From contig WTXA01000002.1 in the NCBI GenBank assembly GCA_009773805.1, positions 797,264-861,263 of the forward strand: DNA of 64,000 bases, written 5' to 3'. A program made the translations under genes and the position numbers. Origin of the DNA: Fusobacteriota bacterium (GTDB lineage Bacteria; Bacillota; TC1). Below the pieces are notes generated by a model. It made no database searches and was not told the DNA's origin. It saw only the letters and a list, made by a program, of their open reading frames with translations. Positions 40,572 to 51,000 of the stretch are shown here, piece by piece; position 1 is the first letter of the stretch, and the number at the start of each line of letters is the position of its first letter.

Positions 40572-42356
40572 ATGGAAAAAAAACTATTTACCGAATTAGA
40601 AATATCTAAGGAGGTCAAAAAGGCAGTCAAGGATTTAGGATTTGAAGAAGCTACGGCTATTCAAACATTGACTATACCTTTAATCATGTCAGGAAGAGAT
40701 GTCATTGGACATTCTCAGACAGGCACAGGAAAAACAGCAGCATTTGGTATACCAGCTGTTGAGTTAGTTGACGTAAAGGATAAAAAGAATGTTCAGGTTC
40801 TGATAGTTTGTCCTACAAGAGAGCTAGCAGTACAAGCCTGTGAAGAAATAAGGAAGTTCGCCAAGTACAAGGAAGGTGTTAACACAGTTCCAGTATATGG
40901 TGGCCAACCTATAGATAGACAAATCAAGTCTTTAAAATATGGTGGAAACATAGTAGTAGGAACCCCAGGCAGACTAATGGACCTTATGAGAAGAAAAGTC
41001 TTGAAGCTAGGTGCTGTAAAGATGATCGTTCTTGATGAGGCTGATGAAATGCTAAACATGGGCTTCAAGGAAGATGTTGAAACAATACTGACAGAAATAC
41101 CAGAAAACAGACAAACAATACTGTTTTCAGCTACAATGTCAAAAGATATCATGAAAATTACTGAACAATTTTTGACTGATCCTGAATTGGTACAAATATC
41201 ACACCAACAATTATCAGTACCAACAATTGAACAATACTACTTTGAAGTCCCAAGAGGCAGAAAAGTAGATGCACTATGTAATGCTTTGGATGTATACGAT
41301 CCAGGTAAAGCCATAGTTTTTTGTAACACCAAAAAACAAGTGGAAGAACTACAAAGTGAACTTCAAGCAAGAGGCTATATGGCTGGTGGCTTACATGGCG
41401 ACATGCGTCAGGCATCAAGAGACCAAATGCTAAGAAGCTTTAAAGCAGGTAAAAATGATATACTGATAGCTACCGACGTAGCTGCTAGAGGCATTGACGT
41501 TGAAGATGTAGATATAGTATTCAACTTTGATTTGCCACAAGATGAAGAGTATTATGTTCATAGAATCGGTAGAACCGCTAGAGCTGGTAAAAGTGGTAAA
41601 TCATATACATTTGTTGCCGGAAGAAATCAACTTAGAGATATTAATCAACTAAGTAAATATGTAGGTAAGAAAATCCAACTTCAAGCTATACCGTCAAATG
41701 CGGATATTCATGAAGTTAGACAAGCTTCATTAATGAAAGAAATCAGTGGAATTCTAGAGAAGGAAACTGATCTTAAGAAGTATATGAATATAGTTGAGGA
41801 CTTAACACAAGAAGATTACACATCACTTGATGTAGCCTTAGCCTTAATTAAAATACATCTAAAGGATATTGAAGCAAACAACAAACTTTGCGATGATTTG
41901 CATATTTCTTATGAAGGCAGTGGAAGTGACAGAGACAATAGAGACAGCGGACGTAGAAGAAACGAAAGAAATGACAGAGGCAGCGATAGAGGCGGCGATA
42001 GAGGCGAAAGAGTTGATAGAGGCGACAGAGGCAAGATGGCTAGCTTTAAAATAGACATCGGTAAAAAAGATGGTGCTGCTGCTAATATAATTCTAAGTGC
42101 TGTAACAAGAGCAACAGGACTTCCTGGAACTATGGTCGGCAGAATTGAGATTTCTGACACCTATAGTTATTTTGATATTCCTGAAACTGAAGGCGCTATA
42201 GTTATTGAAAGAATGAAAAACCTTAAAGTAAGAAACATAGTAACCAATACTGAAAAGGTAGCAAGTAAAAATGCAAAAGATATTAACAGAGGCAGAAGAC
42301 CTTCTGGTGGAAGACCTCCAAGTGGTAAACCTTCAGCTCCAAGAAAAAGAAAGTAG
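40572..42356 (+). CDS. DEAD-box RNA helicase (CsdA/DeaD type)
   Basis: This is a 594-residue ATP-dependent RNA helicase acting in ribosome biogenesis or mRNA decay. Motif I GTGKT sits at 51-55, then the DEAD motif in VLDEADEM, SAT, and HRIGRTARAG. Residues 455-495 form an Arg/Gly/Asp-rich linker (SDRDNRDSGRRRNERNDRG and further RGDRG repeats). It precedes a DbpA-type RNA-binding domain of about 75 residues and a basic proline-rich tail. A promoter TTAGAA-N16-TATAAT near 40514-40541 lies before it. Confidence 0.94.
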   Translation: MEKKLFTELEISKEVKKAVKDLGFEEATAIQTLTIPLIMSGRDVIGHSQTGTGKTAAFGIPAVELVDVKDKKNVQVLIVCPTRELAVQACEEIRKFAKYKEGVNTVPVYGGQPIDRQIKSLKYGGNIVVGTPGRLMDLMRRKVLKLGAVKMIVLDEADEMLNMGFKEDVETILTEIPENRQTILFSATMSKDIMKITEQFLTDPELVQISHQQLSVPTIEQYYFEVPRGRKVDALCNALDVYDPGKAIVFCNTKKQVEELQSELQARGYMAGGLHGDMRQASRDQMLRSFKAGKNDILIATDVAARGIDVEDVDIVFNFDLPQDEEYYVHRIGRTARAGKSGKSYTFVAGRNQLRDINQLSKYVGKKIQLQAIPSNADIHEVRQASLMKEISGILEKETDLKKYMNIVEDLTQEDYTSLDVALALIKIHLKDIEANNKLCDDLHISYEGSGSDRDNRDSGRRRNERNDRGSDRGGDRGERVDRGDRGKMASFKIDIGKKDGAAANIILSAVTRATGLPGTMVGRIEISDTYSYFDIPETEGAIVIERMKNLKVRNIVTNTEKVASKNAKDINRGRRPSGGRPPSGKPSAPRKRK

Positions 42357-42365
42357 GCATATTTA

Positions 42366-42851
42366 ATGGAAATAACTTATAGAAAAGCTGATATTAGTGA
42401 ATCATTTACTATAGCAGAGTTATATAACGAGTTTCTATGTGACCTAAGAGATATTGGTAAAGATATATATTTTGACTTTGAGGAGCTTTCTGTCAACGAC
42501 AGAGTCAAGCTCCTTGAAGCAAGATTTAATGCCGACAAGGGACTTGTTGTAGTAGCTGAAGTCGAAGGGGAAATTGTTGGATTTATTTCTATGACGATAA
42601 TTAACTGCTTTATGATAGTATCCTCAATTAAGGATATTGGCTATATTGAAGCAGGATATGTAAAACCTGATTATAGAAGACTCGGCATAACAACAAAACT
42701 TGAAAATATGGTAGAAGAATTCCTTAAAAATAAGGGGATAAAATATCTTGAATTATTCACTTTAATGAATAATGAAATCGCCAATAATAGCTGGAGTATG
42801 TTAGGATTTATTCCCTTTAGGCAACAGTGGAGGAAAAATTTAAATGAATAA
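42366..42851 (+). CDS. GNAT-family N-acetyltransferase
   Basis: This is a 161-residue acetyltransferase. It has the acetyl-CoA loop pattern VKPDYRRLGITTKL and the following helix, then LELFTLMNNEIANNSW. The substrate is unknown. It lies nine bases after the helicase gene and overlaps the SDR gene, so these three may form an operon. Its ribosome binding site is weak. Confidence 0.87.
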   Translation: MEITYRKADISESFTIAELYNEFLCDLRDIGKDIYFDFEELSVNDRVKLLEARFNADKGLVVVAEVEGEIVGFISMTIINCFMIVSSIKDIGYIEAGYVKPDYRRLGITTKLENMVEEFLKNKGIKYLELFTLMNNEIANNSWSMLGFIPFRQQWRKNLNE

Positions 42852-43728
42852 ACTAGCTATAATAACCGGAGCAAACACAGGTCTTGGCTTTGAAACAGCC
42901 AAGGCTTTACTTTTAGATGGCTGTCAAATAGTTATGGCCAATAGAGATTTGACTAAGACCAAGGAAGCTATTAATAAATTAAGAAAATTAGGCCTAGGTG
43001 ATAGAGTCGACTATATCCAAATGGATCTAGAAGATAGAACATCGATAGAAGCCTTTGCAGCCAATTTTGAAAACAAATATGGTAAATTTGATATACTTGT
43101 AAACAACGGGGGAGCTCTCCTGCCTAAATATTCCATTACCAAAAATGGTTTGGAAAAACATTTTGATGTTAATTATCTTGGACACTTTTACCTAAACAGT
43201 CTATTAATGGAATTTTTGGCCAAAGATGGATTGGTGGTTAGCCTTGGAAGTCTAGCCCATAAAATGTCTGTAGCCGATATCCATTTTGAGGACATCTCTT
43301 TTACAAATGAAAACTATGAAAAAATGAAAGCTTATGCCCAATCAAAACTAGCATTGACACTTTATGGTGTTGAATTAGCACGAAAATTTGAAGGTAGTGA
43401 TAAGCGGTCATTAATAGTTCATCCTGGAGTGTCAAATACAGATATATTCTCAAGATACTATGGCAAACTACTTGGTAAAATACTTATGCCAATAGTTAAT
43501 TGGTATGGTATAAGCGGACCAAAAGAAGGGGCTCAGTCTATCATCTATGCCATAAGAGAGAAAGATATACCAAACGGTTCATACATCGGACCTCAAGGCA
43601 AAAAAGAATGGCGAGGCTGTCCTGGTTTTTGTAACCTATCAGACAAAGCACTTGATGACAAACTAGCAAAAGAACTTTGGGAATTCAGCGAGAAACTAAT
43701 TGGTAATAGATTCATTGTAGAGAGGTAA
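42844..43728 (+). CDS. Short-chain dehydrogenase/reductase
   Basis: This is a 294-residue SDR enzyme, retinol-dehydrogenase-like. The nucleotide motif is TGANTGLG (8-15), NNGG is in the central strand, and the catalytic YAQSK (Tyr-xxx-Lys) is followed by HPGVSNTDIFSRY. It oxidises or reduces an alcohol or ketone using NAD(P)H; substrate unknown. It overlaps the GNAT gene by eight bases and the glpK region at its stop. Confidence 0.9.
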   Translation: MNKLAIITGANTGLGFETAKALLLDGCQIVMANRDLTKTKEAINKLRKLGLGDRVDYIQMDLEDRTSIEAFAANFENKYGKFDILVNNGGALLPKYSITKNGLEKHFDVNYLGHFYLNSLLMEFLAKDGLVVSLGSLAHKMSVADIHFEDISFTNENYEKMKAYAQSKLALTLYGVELARKFEGSDKRSLIVHPGVSNTDIFSRYYGKLLGKILMPIVNWYGISGPKEGAQSIIYAIREKDIPNGSYIGPQGKKEWRGCPGFCNLSDKALDDKLAKELWEFSEKLIGNRFIVER

Positions 43729-43730
43729 TG

Positions 43731-45218
43731 ATGAAAAAATACATTATAGCACTTGATCAAGGCACAACAAGTTCAAGAGCCTTGGTAATTGATGATAAAA
43801 AGAATATTATAGCAACAGCTCAAAAAGAGATTGTTCAAATATATCCTAAAGAAGGCTATATTGAACATGATCCACTTGAGCTGTTTGATTCTGTAATTGA
43901 GGTTATGAAAGAAGCTGTTGGTAATGCTGGTATAGCTATTAAAGATATTGCCGGTATAGGCATTGCTAACCAAAGAGAAACAACAATCCTCTTTAATAAA
44001 ATAACTGGAGAACCAGTCTATAATGCCATTGTTTGGCAATGCAAAAGAACCATTGATATTTGCAGAAAACTAGAAGCTGAGGGTTACTTAGACTATATTA
44101 AAGAAAATACAGGCTTAGTAATAGATCCATATTTTTCAGGAACCAAGATTGCCTGGATACTAGAAAATGTTGAGGGTGTAAGACAACTGGCAAATGAGGG
44201 AAATCTAGGATTTTCTACAGTAGATAGTTGGCTTCTATACAAGCTGACTGATGGTGAAATGCATAAGACAGATATGACCAACGCCTCAAGAACCATGTTG
44301 TATAATATTAGGGAACTTAAGTGGGACAATTATCTTTGCGAAGCCCTTAATATACCGATGAATATATTACCTGAAGTAGTTGAATCAAGTGGAGTATTTG
44401 GTCATTATGATTATGATGGACACATGTTGCCAATAGTAAGTATGGTTGGTGACCAACAAGCGGCTCTTTTTGGCCAAGGCTGTGTTGAGACTGGTGATGT
44501 TAAAAACACTTATGGTACAGGATGTTTCTTACTAGTCAACACTGGAGAAGAATTGATTCTTAGTGACAACGGTCTCATATCTACAATTGGTATCAGTTAT
44601 GGTGGGAAAATTTCCTATGCAATTGAAGGCAGTGTCTTCATGGGTGGAGCTCTATTTAAATGGATGAGGGATGAACTAGGCCTATTTTCAAGTAATGATG
44701 AAATTGAAGGAATTGCTAGAAGTGTGGAGAGTTCATCAGGAGTTGTTGTTGTACCAGCCTTTACTGGACTGGGTGCTCCATATTGGGACATGAAAGCTAG
44801 AGGAACAATCTTTGGCTTAACTAGAGGTATATCTAAAGGACATATTGTCAGAGCAGGTATTGAAGCAGTTGTCATGCAAGTTGAAGACTTGTTGGCTGCT
44901 ATTAGAGAAAATATTGATTTTAATTTTAATTCACTTAAAGTTGATGGAGGAGCTTGTGTTAATAATCTCTTATTAGAAATGCAAAGTAGAACTTCAGGAC
45001 TTCAGATTATTAGACCTGATTCTATTGAGTCTACTGCTTTAGGTGCCTATTATCTAGCAGGATTGGAATTAGGTTTTTGGTCAGGATTAGAAGAATTATT
45101 CAGTACTTCCACTAAAATGGTTGTATTTGATGAAAAGGTGGATGAAGACGTTAAAAATGAGTTGTTGGCAAATTGGAAAAAGGCTGTTGCTGCAGTTAGA
45201 TTTTATGCTAGTAATTAA
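43731..45218 (+). CDS. glpK: Glycerol kinase
   Basis: This is a 495-residue FGGY sugar kinase with glycerol-kinase hallmarks: ALDQGTTSSRALV, NQRET, TGLVIDPYFSGTKI, and GDQQAALFGQGC, then NTYGTGCF and LKVDGGA. It forms glycerol 3-phosphate in the cytoplasm. I prefer the second of two adjacent ATGs because it is better spaced from AGAGG. No glpF or glpD gene is nearby. Confidence 0.95.
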   Translation: MKKYIIALDQGTTSSRALVIDDKKNIIATAQKEIVQIYPKEGYIEHDPLELFDSVIEVMKEAVGNAGIAIKDIAGIGIANQRETTILFNKITGEPVYNAIVWQCKRTIDICRKLEAEGYLDYIKENTGLVIDPYFSGTKIAWILENVEGVRQLANEGNLGFSTVDSWLLYKLTDGEMHKTDMTNASRTMLYNIRELKWDNYLCEALNIPMNILPEVVESSGVFGHYDYDGHMLPIVSMVGDQQAALFGQGCVETGDVKNTYGTGCFLLVNTGEELILSDNGLISTIGISYGGKISYAIEGSVFMGGALFKWMRDELGLFSSNDEIEGIARSVESSSGVVVVPAFTGLGAPYWDMKARGTIFGLTRGISKGHIVRAGIEAVVMQVEDLLAAIRENIDFNFNSLKVDGGACVNNLLLEMQSRTSGLQIIRPDSIESTALGAYYLAGLELGFWSGLEELFSTSTKMVVFDEKVDEDVKNELLANWKKAVAAVRFYASN

Positions 45219-45247
45219 TTGATTTTGCCCACTAATTATGATAAAAT
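45219..45247 (+). promoter_or_regulatory. Promoter of the tRNA gene
   Basis: TTGATT (45219-45224), 17 bases and TAAAAT (45242-45247) are placed so that transcription would start about eight bases before the mature tRNA end. Confidence 0.65.
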
Positions 45248-45261
45248 CAGTTTTGTTGTTT

Positions 45262-45337
45262 GCCAACATAGCTCAGTAGGTAGAGCGTCACCATGGTAAG
45301 GTGAAGGTCCCCGGTTCGATTCCGGATGTTGGCTCCA
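45262..45337 (+). tRNA. tRNA-Thr (anticodon GGT)
   Basis: A full cloverleaf can be drawn: acceptor GCCAACA/TGTTGGC, D arm GCTC/GAGC, anticodon arm TCACC/GGTGA with loop ATGGTAA giving anticodon GGT, variable loop AGGTC, and T arm with loop TTCGATT. The gene encodes the 3' CCA. The T stem has a C-A mismatch at the 49-65 pair (CCCGG against CCGGA). Anticodon GGT reads ACC and ACT threonine codons. Confidence 0.93.
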
Positions 45338-45349
45338 ATAGATATTTAG

Positions 45350-45383
45350 AGATTCCATTCTTTTTTGAATGGAATCTTTTTTT
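45350..45383 (+). terminator. Terminator after tRNA-Thr
   Basis: An 11-bp stem AGATTCCATTC/GAATGGAATCT (45350-45360 with 45367-45377) is followed by TTTTTTT. The T-rich loop is unusual but harmless. Confidence 0.85.
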
Positions 45384-45451
45384 ATGTTGATATTATCCTT
45401 TAAAGTATTAGTTAATGATGGATTTTTAGGTGTTGCCTAGTTTATTGGTCA

Positions 45452-45467
45452 ATGAAAACAATTTCAT
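45452..45467. promoter_or_regulatory. cre-like catabolite site upstream of the purine operon
   Basis: ATGAAAACAATTTCAT matches the CcpA consensus WTGNAANCGNWNNCAW except at one central base. Two TATAAT boxes follow downstream (near 45500 and 45520). Repression of purine catabolism by preferred carbon sources would fit. This is inference from the motif. Confidence 0.4.
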
Positions 45468-45586
45468 TAACAAAATAACGTCATATCCCTTATAATTTTA
45501 CCCATAGGACTGTATAATTTAAATGTGAAGGTAATAGTATGATTTAATCATAAATTATGTAAAAAACACAGGAGGTAAAAAGAAGT

Positions 45587-46876
45587 ATGAATTATCAAGA
45601 CATTCTTGTAAAAGCAGAAGGCTACAAAAAGGAAATGACCGAATTTCTAAGAGATATGATCGCTATACCTAGTGAATCTTGTCAAGAAGAACTAGTGGTA
45701 AAAAGAATCAAGGAAGAAATGGACAAAGTCGGTTTCGATGAAACTTGGTTTGATGGACTAGGAAACGTTATTGGTCGTATCGGAAATGGTAAAAAAGTTA
45801 TTGCCATGGATGCTCACATTGACACAGTAGGTATTGGTAACATTGCCAACTGGACAGAGTGTGATCCTTATGAAGGTAAATTAGTAGGCGATGAAATATA
45901 TGGTCGTGGTGGATCTGACCAAGAAGGCGGAATGGCTTCTATGGTATATGCAGGTAAAATTATCAAGGACCTAGGACTTGAAGACGATTATACATTGTAT
46001 GTAGTTGGTTCAGTACAAGAAGAAGACTGTGATGGTCTTTGCTGGCAGTGGATTTTAGAACAAGAAGTTCCAGCTGGCAAGTTCAAGAAACCTGAATTCG
46101 TTGTAATTACAGAACCTACTTCACTAAGAATTTATAGAGGACACAGAGGCCGTATGGAAATCAGAGTTGACGTTAAAGGCATAAGTTGCCACGGATCAGC
46201 TCCTGAGCGTGGAGACAATGCGATTTACAAAATGGCTCCAATCATCATTGAATTAAGAGCTCTTAACGAGAATTTACATTATGATGCATTCTTAGGAAAA
46301 GGTACTCTTGCTATTTCTGAAATATTCTTCACATCTCCTTCAAGATGTGCTGTTGCAGATAGTTGTGCTATCTCAATTGACAGAAGACTTACAGACGGCG
46401 AATCATGGGAAGGTGCTCTTCAAGAAGTTAGAAATCTACCAGCTGTTAAAGAAGCAGGCGGAATTGTTTCACTTTATGAATACGATCGTCCATCATGGAA
46501 TGGCACAGTTTACAAAACTGAAAGCTATTTCCCAACATGGGTTATCCCAGAATCAGACCCAATCTGCCAAACTTTGGTAGAAGCTGGAAATGGTATATTC
46601 ACTAAAGAAAACTTCAAACTATTAAAAGAACAAGACGGTCTAGAAGACGACTTTATGAGCGTATTCAACGACGGTGTTGTTGTTGATAAATGGACATTCT
46701 CAACTAATGGTGTTTCAATCATGGGACGTCATGGAATCAAATGTATTGGTTTTGGACCAGGACACGAAAGACAAGCTCATGCACCTAACGAGAAAACATT
46801 TGCTTCTCACTTAGTTGCTTGTGCTGCTATGTATGCTGCTATCCCAGGACTATATGTAAATAAATATTCAAAATAG
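45587..46876 (+). CDS. ygeY: YgeY-type M20 hydrolase of purine catabolism
   Basis: This is a 429-residue zinc amidohydrolase-like protein of the M20 peptidase family. The metal site is [20 protein letters not shown] (bridging Asp), and QEED with the catalytic Glu. YgeY is found with selenium-dependent hydroxylases and reported in anaerobic purine/uric-acid breakdown, where its exact reaction is not firmly assigned. First gene of the operon, with AGGAGG upstream and a cre-like site. Confidence 0.93.
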   Translation: MNYQDILVKAEGYKKEMTEFLRDMIAIPSESCQEELVVKRIKEEMDKVGFDETWFDGLGNVIGRIGNGKKVIAMDAHIDTVGIGNIANWTECDPYEGKLVGDEIYGRGGSDQEGGMASMVYAGKIIKDLGLEDDYTLYVVGSVQEEDCDGLCWQWILEQEVPAGKFKKPEFVVITEPTSLRIYRGHRGRMEIRVDVKGISCHGSAPERGDNAIYKMAPIIIELRALNENLHYDAFLGKGTLAISEIFFTSPSRCAVADSCAISIDRRLTDGESWEGALQEVRNLPAVKEAGGIVSLYEYDRPSWNGTVYKTESYFPTWVIPESDPICQTLVEAGNGIFTKENFKLLKEQDGLEDDFMSVFNDGVVVDKWTFSTNGVSIMGRHGIKCIGFGPGHERQAHAPNEKTFASHLVACAAMYAAIPGLYVNKYSK

Positions 46877-46910
46877 GTTCAAATAAAAAAATAAAATTCA
46901 GGAGGTTTTT

Positions 46911-47915
46911 ATGCAAGCTAATTTAAGAGGAAAACATCTAATCACTTTAAGAGAGTGGACAAAGGAAGAAGTAGACACGTTAATGGACGTATCTTTCGAC
47001 CTTAAAAGAAAGTTCGCTATGGGAATATCTACTAGATATCTAGAAGATCAAACAGTATTCCTAATGTTCTTTGAAGCATCAACTAGAACAAGAAACTCTA
47101 TGGAAGCCGGTATTACACAACTTGGTGGACACGCTCACTTCCTAGATACTTCAACTATGCAGATTTCACACGGTGAAACACCTAAGGACACTGCAGTTAT
47201 CCTAGCTCGTTTCGGACATGCAATTGCTTGCCGTATCTGTGCTTGGGAAGTTGGTAACAAATATATTAGAGAAATGGCTAAATGGTCACCAGTACCAGTA
47301 ATCAATATGCAATGTGACCTTTATCACCCATTACAAGGTTTAGCTGACTTGATGACTATCATCGAGAAATTCGGCGACACTAAGGGTGTTAACGTATCAA
47401 TTATCTGGGCTTATGCAACAAGCCACAAGAAACCTATATCAGTACCATTGTCACAAGCTTTGTTGTTCCCTCGTTATGGAATGAACACAACTCTTGCTTA
47501 CCCAGCTGGCTATGAAATGCCACAATGGGTATATGATGAAGCTGAAGAAAACGCAAAAAGACATGGTGGATCATTTAGAATCACACATGATCAAAACGAA
47601 GCTTACAAAGATGCAGACGTGGTTATTCCTAAAAACTGGGGTAACTGGGTTACTGACTCAAAAGGTGACACAACTTCACACAACGTATTAGACGAAAGCT
47701 TAAAAGTATGGAAATGTACAGAAGCTCTAATGCAAACTGTAAGTCCAAGATGTGTGTATATGCATGCTCTACCAGCTGACAGAAATAACGAAGTTGAAGA
47801 TGCTGTAATCGACGGTAAATGGTCTGTAGTTTATGACGAAGCAGAAAACAGACTACACACTTCTAAAGCTGTTATGGCTTTAACTATGGGTGGAAGAAAC
47901 GCTTACAAACAATAA
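46911..47915 (+). CDS. ygeW: Knotted carbamoyltransferase YgeW
   Basis: This is a 334-residue member of the carbamoyltransferase superfamily. The carbamoyl-phosphate motif STRTR lies at 57-61, HPLQGLADL carries the second binding signature, and a knotted C-terminal domain follows. It may form or cleave a carbamoyl group of a ureido intermediate, yielding carbamoyl phosphate and so ATP in purine fermentation. The C-terminal MHALPADR is conserved. AGGAGG precedes the ATG. Confidence 0.93.
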   Translation: MQANLRGKHLITLREWTKEEVDTLMDVSFDLKRKFAMGISTRYLEDQTVFLMFFEASTRTRNSMEAGITQLGGHAHFLDTSTMQISHGETPKDTAVILARFGHAIACRICAWEVGNKYIREMAKWSPVPVINMQCDLYHPLQGLADLMTIIEKFGDTKGVNVSIIWAYATSHKKPISVPLSQALLFPRYGMNTTLAYPAGYEMPQWVYDEAEENAKRHGGSFRITHDQNEAYKDADVVIPKNWGNWVTDSKGDTTSHNVLDESLKVWKCTEALMQTVSPRCVYMHALPADRNNEVEDAVIDGKWSVVYDEAENRLHTSKAVMALTMGGRNAYKQ

Positions 47916-47929
47916 CATACATCTCAACA

Positions 47930-47972
47930 GAAAAGGAGTTTCATTAGTATTTAATGGAACTCCCTTTTCACA
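47930..47972 (+). terminator. Hairpin between ygeW and ygfK
   Basis: A long stem GAAAAGG(G)AGTT.CATTA pairs 47930-47946 with 47952-47969 (one bulge, one mismatch). The 3' arm contains CCCTTTTC. It may attenuate transcription into ygfK or stabilise the upstream mRNA. Confidence 0.55.
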
Positions 47973-48017
47973 AATTGGTTAAATAATAAAATGTACTAAT
48001 AAATTTGGAGGTACGAC

Positions 48018-51000
48018 ATGAGCGATCTAATGAGAATGATTCCTTTCGGACAAATGGTCGAATGGATGCAAAAAGAATACAAGGATCAAAAATCAATATT
48101 TGGTATTAGAGATAACAAATTCTATAGAAATAATAGTGGCAAATTCATCGAAGTAAACGGCGAAAAAATTGCTTCACCAATTGGACCAGCAGCTGGACCA
48201 AACTCACAGTTGGCACAAAATATCGTTGCTTCATACTTAACAGGTTGTCGTTTCATTGAATTGAAAACAATTCAAGAAATGGATGGCGAAGCTTTAAGAG
48301 CTTGTGTTGCAAAACCATGTATCAACGTACAAGACGAAGGATATAACATTGAATGGTCAACAGAATTGACTGTACAAGAAGCATATGACGAATATATTAA
48401 AGCTTGGTTCATCCTATATGTTATGGGTAAGGAACTAGGGCTAAACAATGGTAAAGACTTTGCCTTCAACATGAGCGTAGGCTATGATTTAGAGAATATC
48501 AAAAAACCTAAAGTAAGCGGCTTCATCGACAACATGATCGATGCTAGTAATACTCCAATTTGGAAAGAATGTAAAGAATATTTGTTGAACAACCTAGATA
48601 AGTTCAAAAATATTGACCAAGCATACATAGACTCAATTTCTCCAAATGTATGTCCATCAGCTACTATTTCAACTTTGCATGGATGTCCTCCAGCAGAAAT
48701 AGAAAGAATTGCTATGTATTTACTTGAAGAAAAGAAACTTAATACTTTCATCAAAGCAAATCCAACCCTAAATGGTTATGAGTTTGCTAGAAAATTGATG
48801 GATGATATGGGTTACGACTACATAGGATTTGATGATCATCACTTTAACAACGACCTACAGTGGGAAGATGCTATAGTAATGTTTGGAAGACTTATTGCAG
48901 TTGCAAACAAGCTGAAACTTGGTTTCGGTGTTAAATTAACAAATACTTTTGCAGTACAAATTAAGAATAAAGAATTCGCTTCTGGTGATGAAATGTACAT
49001 GTCAGGACGTTCACTTTATCCATTGACAATAAACTTAGCAAGAAAACTGTCCGACTATTTTAACGGACAATTACAAATATCCTACTCAGGTGGAGCTGAT
49101 TTCTTCAATATTAAAGAAATTATTGGTGTTGGCATTCAGCCAGTAACTGTTGCTTCAACCATCCTAAAACCAGGTGGTTACGAAAGAGTATTACAACTTG
49201 CCGAAGAAGTTGAATCAATGTTGAATGGCGCTTTTGCTGGAATTGACGTTGCTGCTTTAGGTAAGTTAGCAGATGAAGTTGTAACAAACAAATATCATGT
49301 GAAATCAAGAAGAACTGCACAAAGCAGAAAAACTTCATCAATTTTACCATTATTTGATTGTTTCAAGGCTCCTTGTAAAGATGGTGGCTGTCCAATTAAC
49401 CAACAAATACCTGAATACTTAAAACTAGTAAGCGATGGCAACTATGCAGATGCTTACAAAGTAATAGTAAATGATAATACAGCACCTGGAATACTAGGAA
49501 CAATTTGTGATCATCAATGTCAGTACAAATGTACAAGACTTGACTATGACGAATCCCTAGAAATCAGAAATGCTAAAAGAATAGCAGTTGAAAATGCTGC
49601 TGATGGTTACATAGCTGAAATTAAACCAGCAGAACTAAGAACAGACAAAAAAGTTGCTGTAGTAGGTGCTGGACCTGCAGGTATGGCAGTTGCAACATTC
49701 CTAAGAAGAAATGGTGTTCCTGTTACTGTTATGGATAGAAAAGATAAAGCTTATGGTATAGTTAACTATGTAATTCCTGAATTTAGAATCTCTGATCAAA
49801 TGATCGCAAGAGATACAGCCCTAGCCCAAAAAGCTGGTGTTGAATTTAAATTCGGAGTTGATGAAAACTTTGATTTAGACAAACTTAAAGAAGAATATGC
49901 TTACGTAGTAATAGCTATTGGAGCTTGGGGCAAAGGCACCAACCCAATCAACGAAAGAGTAACATCAATTAAAGACTCTTTAGAATTCCTTGAAAGCTAC
50001 AAAGCTAATAAAGGTAATGTTACCTTAGGTAAACATGTAGTAGTTATTGGTGGCGGAGACGTTGCTATGGACTGTGCTAGAGCAGCAAAAAGAGTTCCTG
50101 GAGTAGAAGAAGTAACAATAGTCTACAGAAGAAACATCGCTAGTATGCCAGCAGAAAAAGAAGAAATTGAAATGGCTATGGAAGATGGAGTGGTATTTAA
50201 AGAACTATTAGCTCCTATGTCATATTTCAATAATCACCTAACCTGTGAAGTTATGGAATTAGGTGAAAAAGGTGAAAGCGGAAAATGTGCAATATCAGGA
50301 TCATGTAATATGATAAATATTGCTGCTGATGCTGTTATTGGAGCAACTGGCGCTAAAGTTCAAAAAGAATTCTTCAAAGGATTAGAACTTGACGACAGAG
50401 GTAATGTTAAAATTACAGCTGACAATGAAACTTCAATGCCAGGAGTATTTATTGCCGGTGACTGTAAGAAAGGTGCTTCAACAATAGTAAAAGCCGTTGC
50501 TGATGGTAAAACTGTTGCTAAAGCAATCTTAAGAAAAACACATTTAGGAAACGATTTTGTTAGATTCACTGTTAAACAAGATGAAAATGAAATCTATTCA
50601 AGAAAAGGTATTCTACAAGAAGCTTCCAAGGATGCAAAAGACGGAGATCGTTGTTTGGTTTGTGACCAAATCTGCGAAATCTGCGTTGATGTATGTCCTA
50701 ATAGAGCTAATGTAAAAGTGATGGTTGGCAAATCGCACCAAATACTACACGTTGATGGTATGTGTAACGAATGTGGAAACTGCGGAATTTTCTGCCCACA
50801 CACTGGCAACCCATACAAAGACAAAGTAACAATTTTCTGGACAGAAGAAGACTTCAAGGACAGCACTAATGTAGGCTTCTTGCCAACTGGCAAAAATACA
50901 TTCTTAGTTAGAATAGAAAATGGAAATGTAGTTGAGCATAAACTAGGTGATGGACAATTGTCACTACCTTTAGAAAGTATGCTAAACGCCGTCGTAGAAA

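Noticed and set aside
41909..42160. Minus-strand open frame in the helicase C-terminal region
   Set aside because: It is an artefact of the Arg/Gly/Asp repeat coding on the plus strand and has no start signals.
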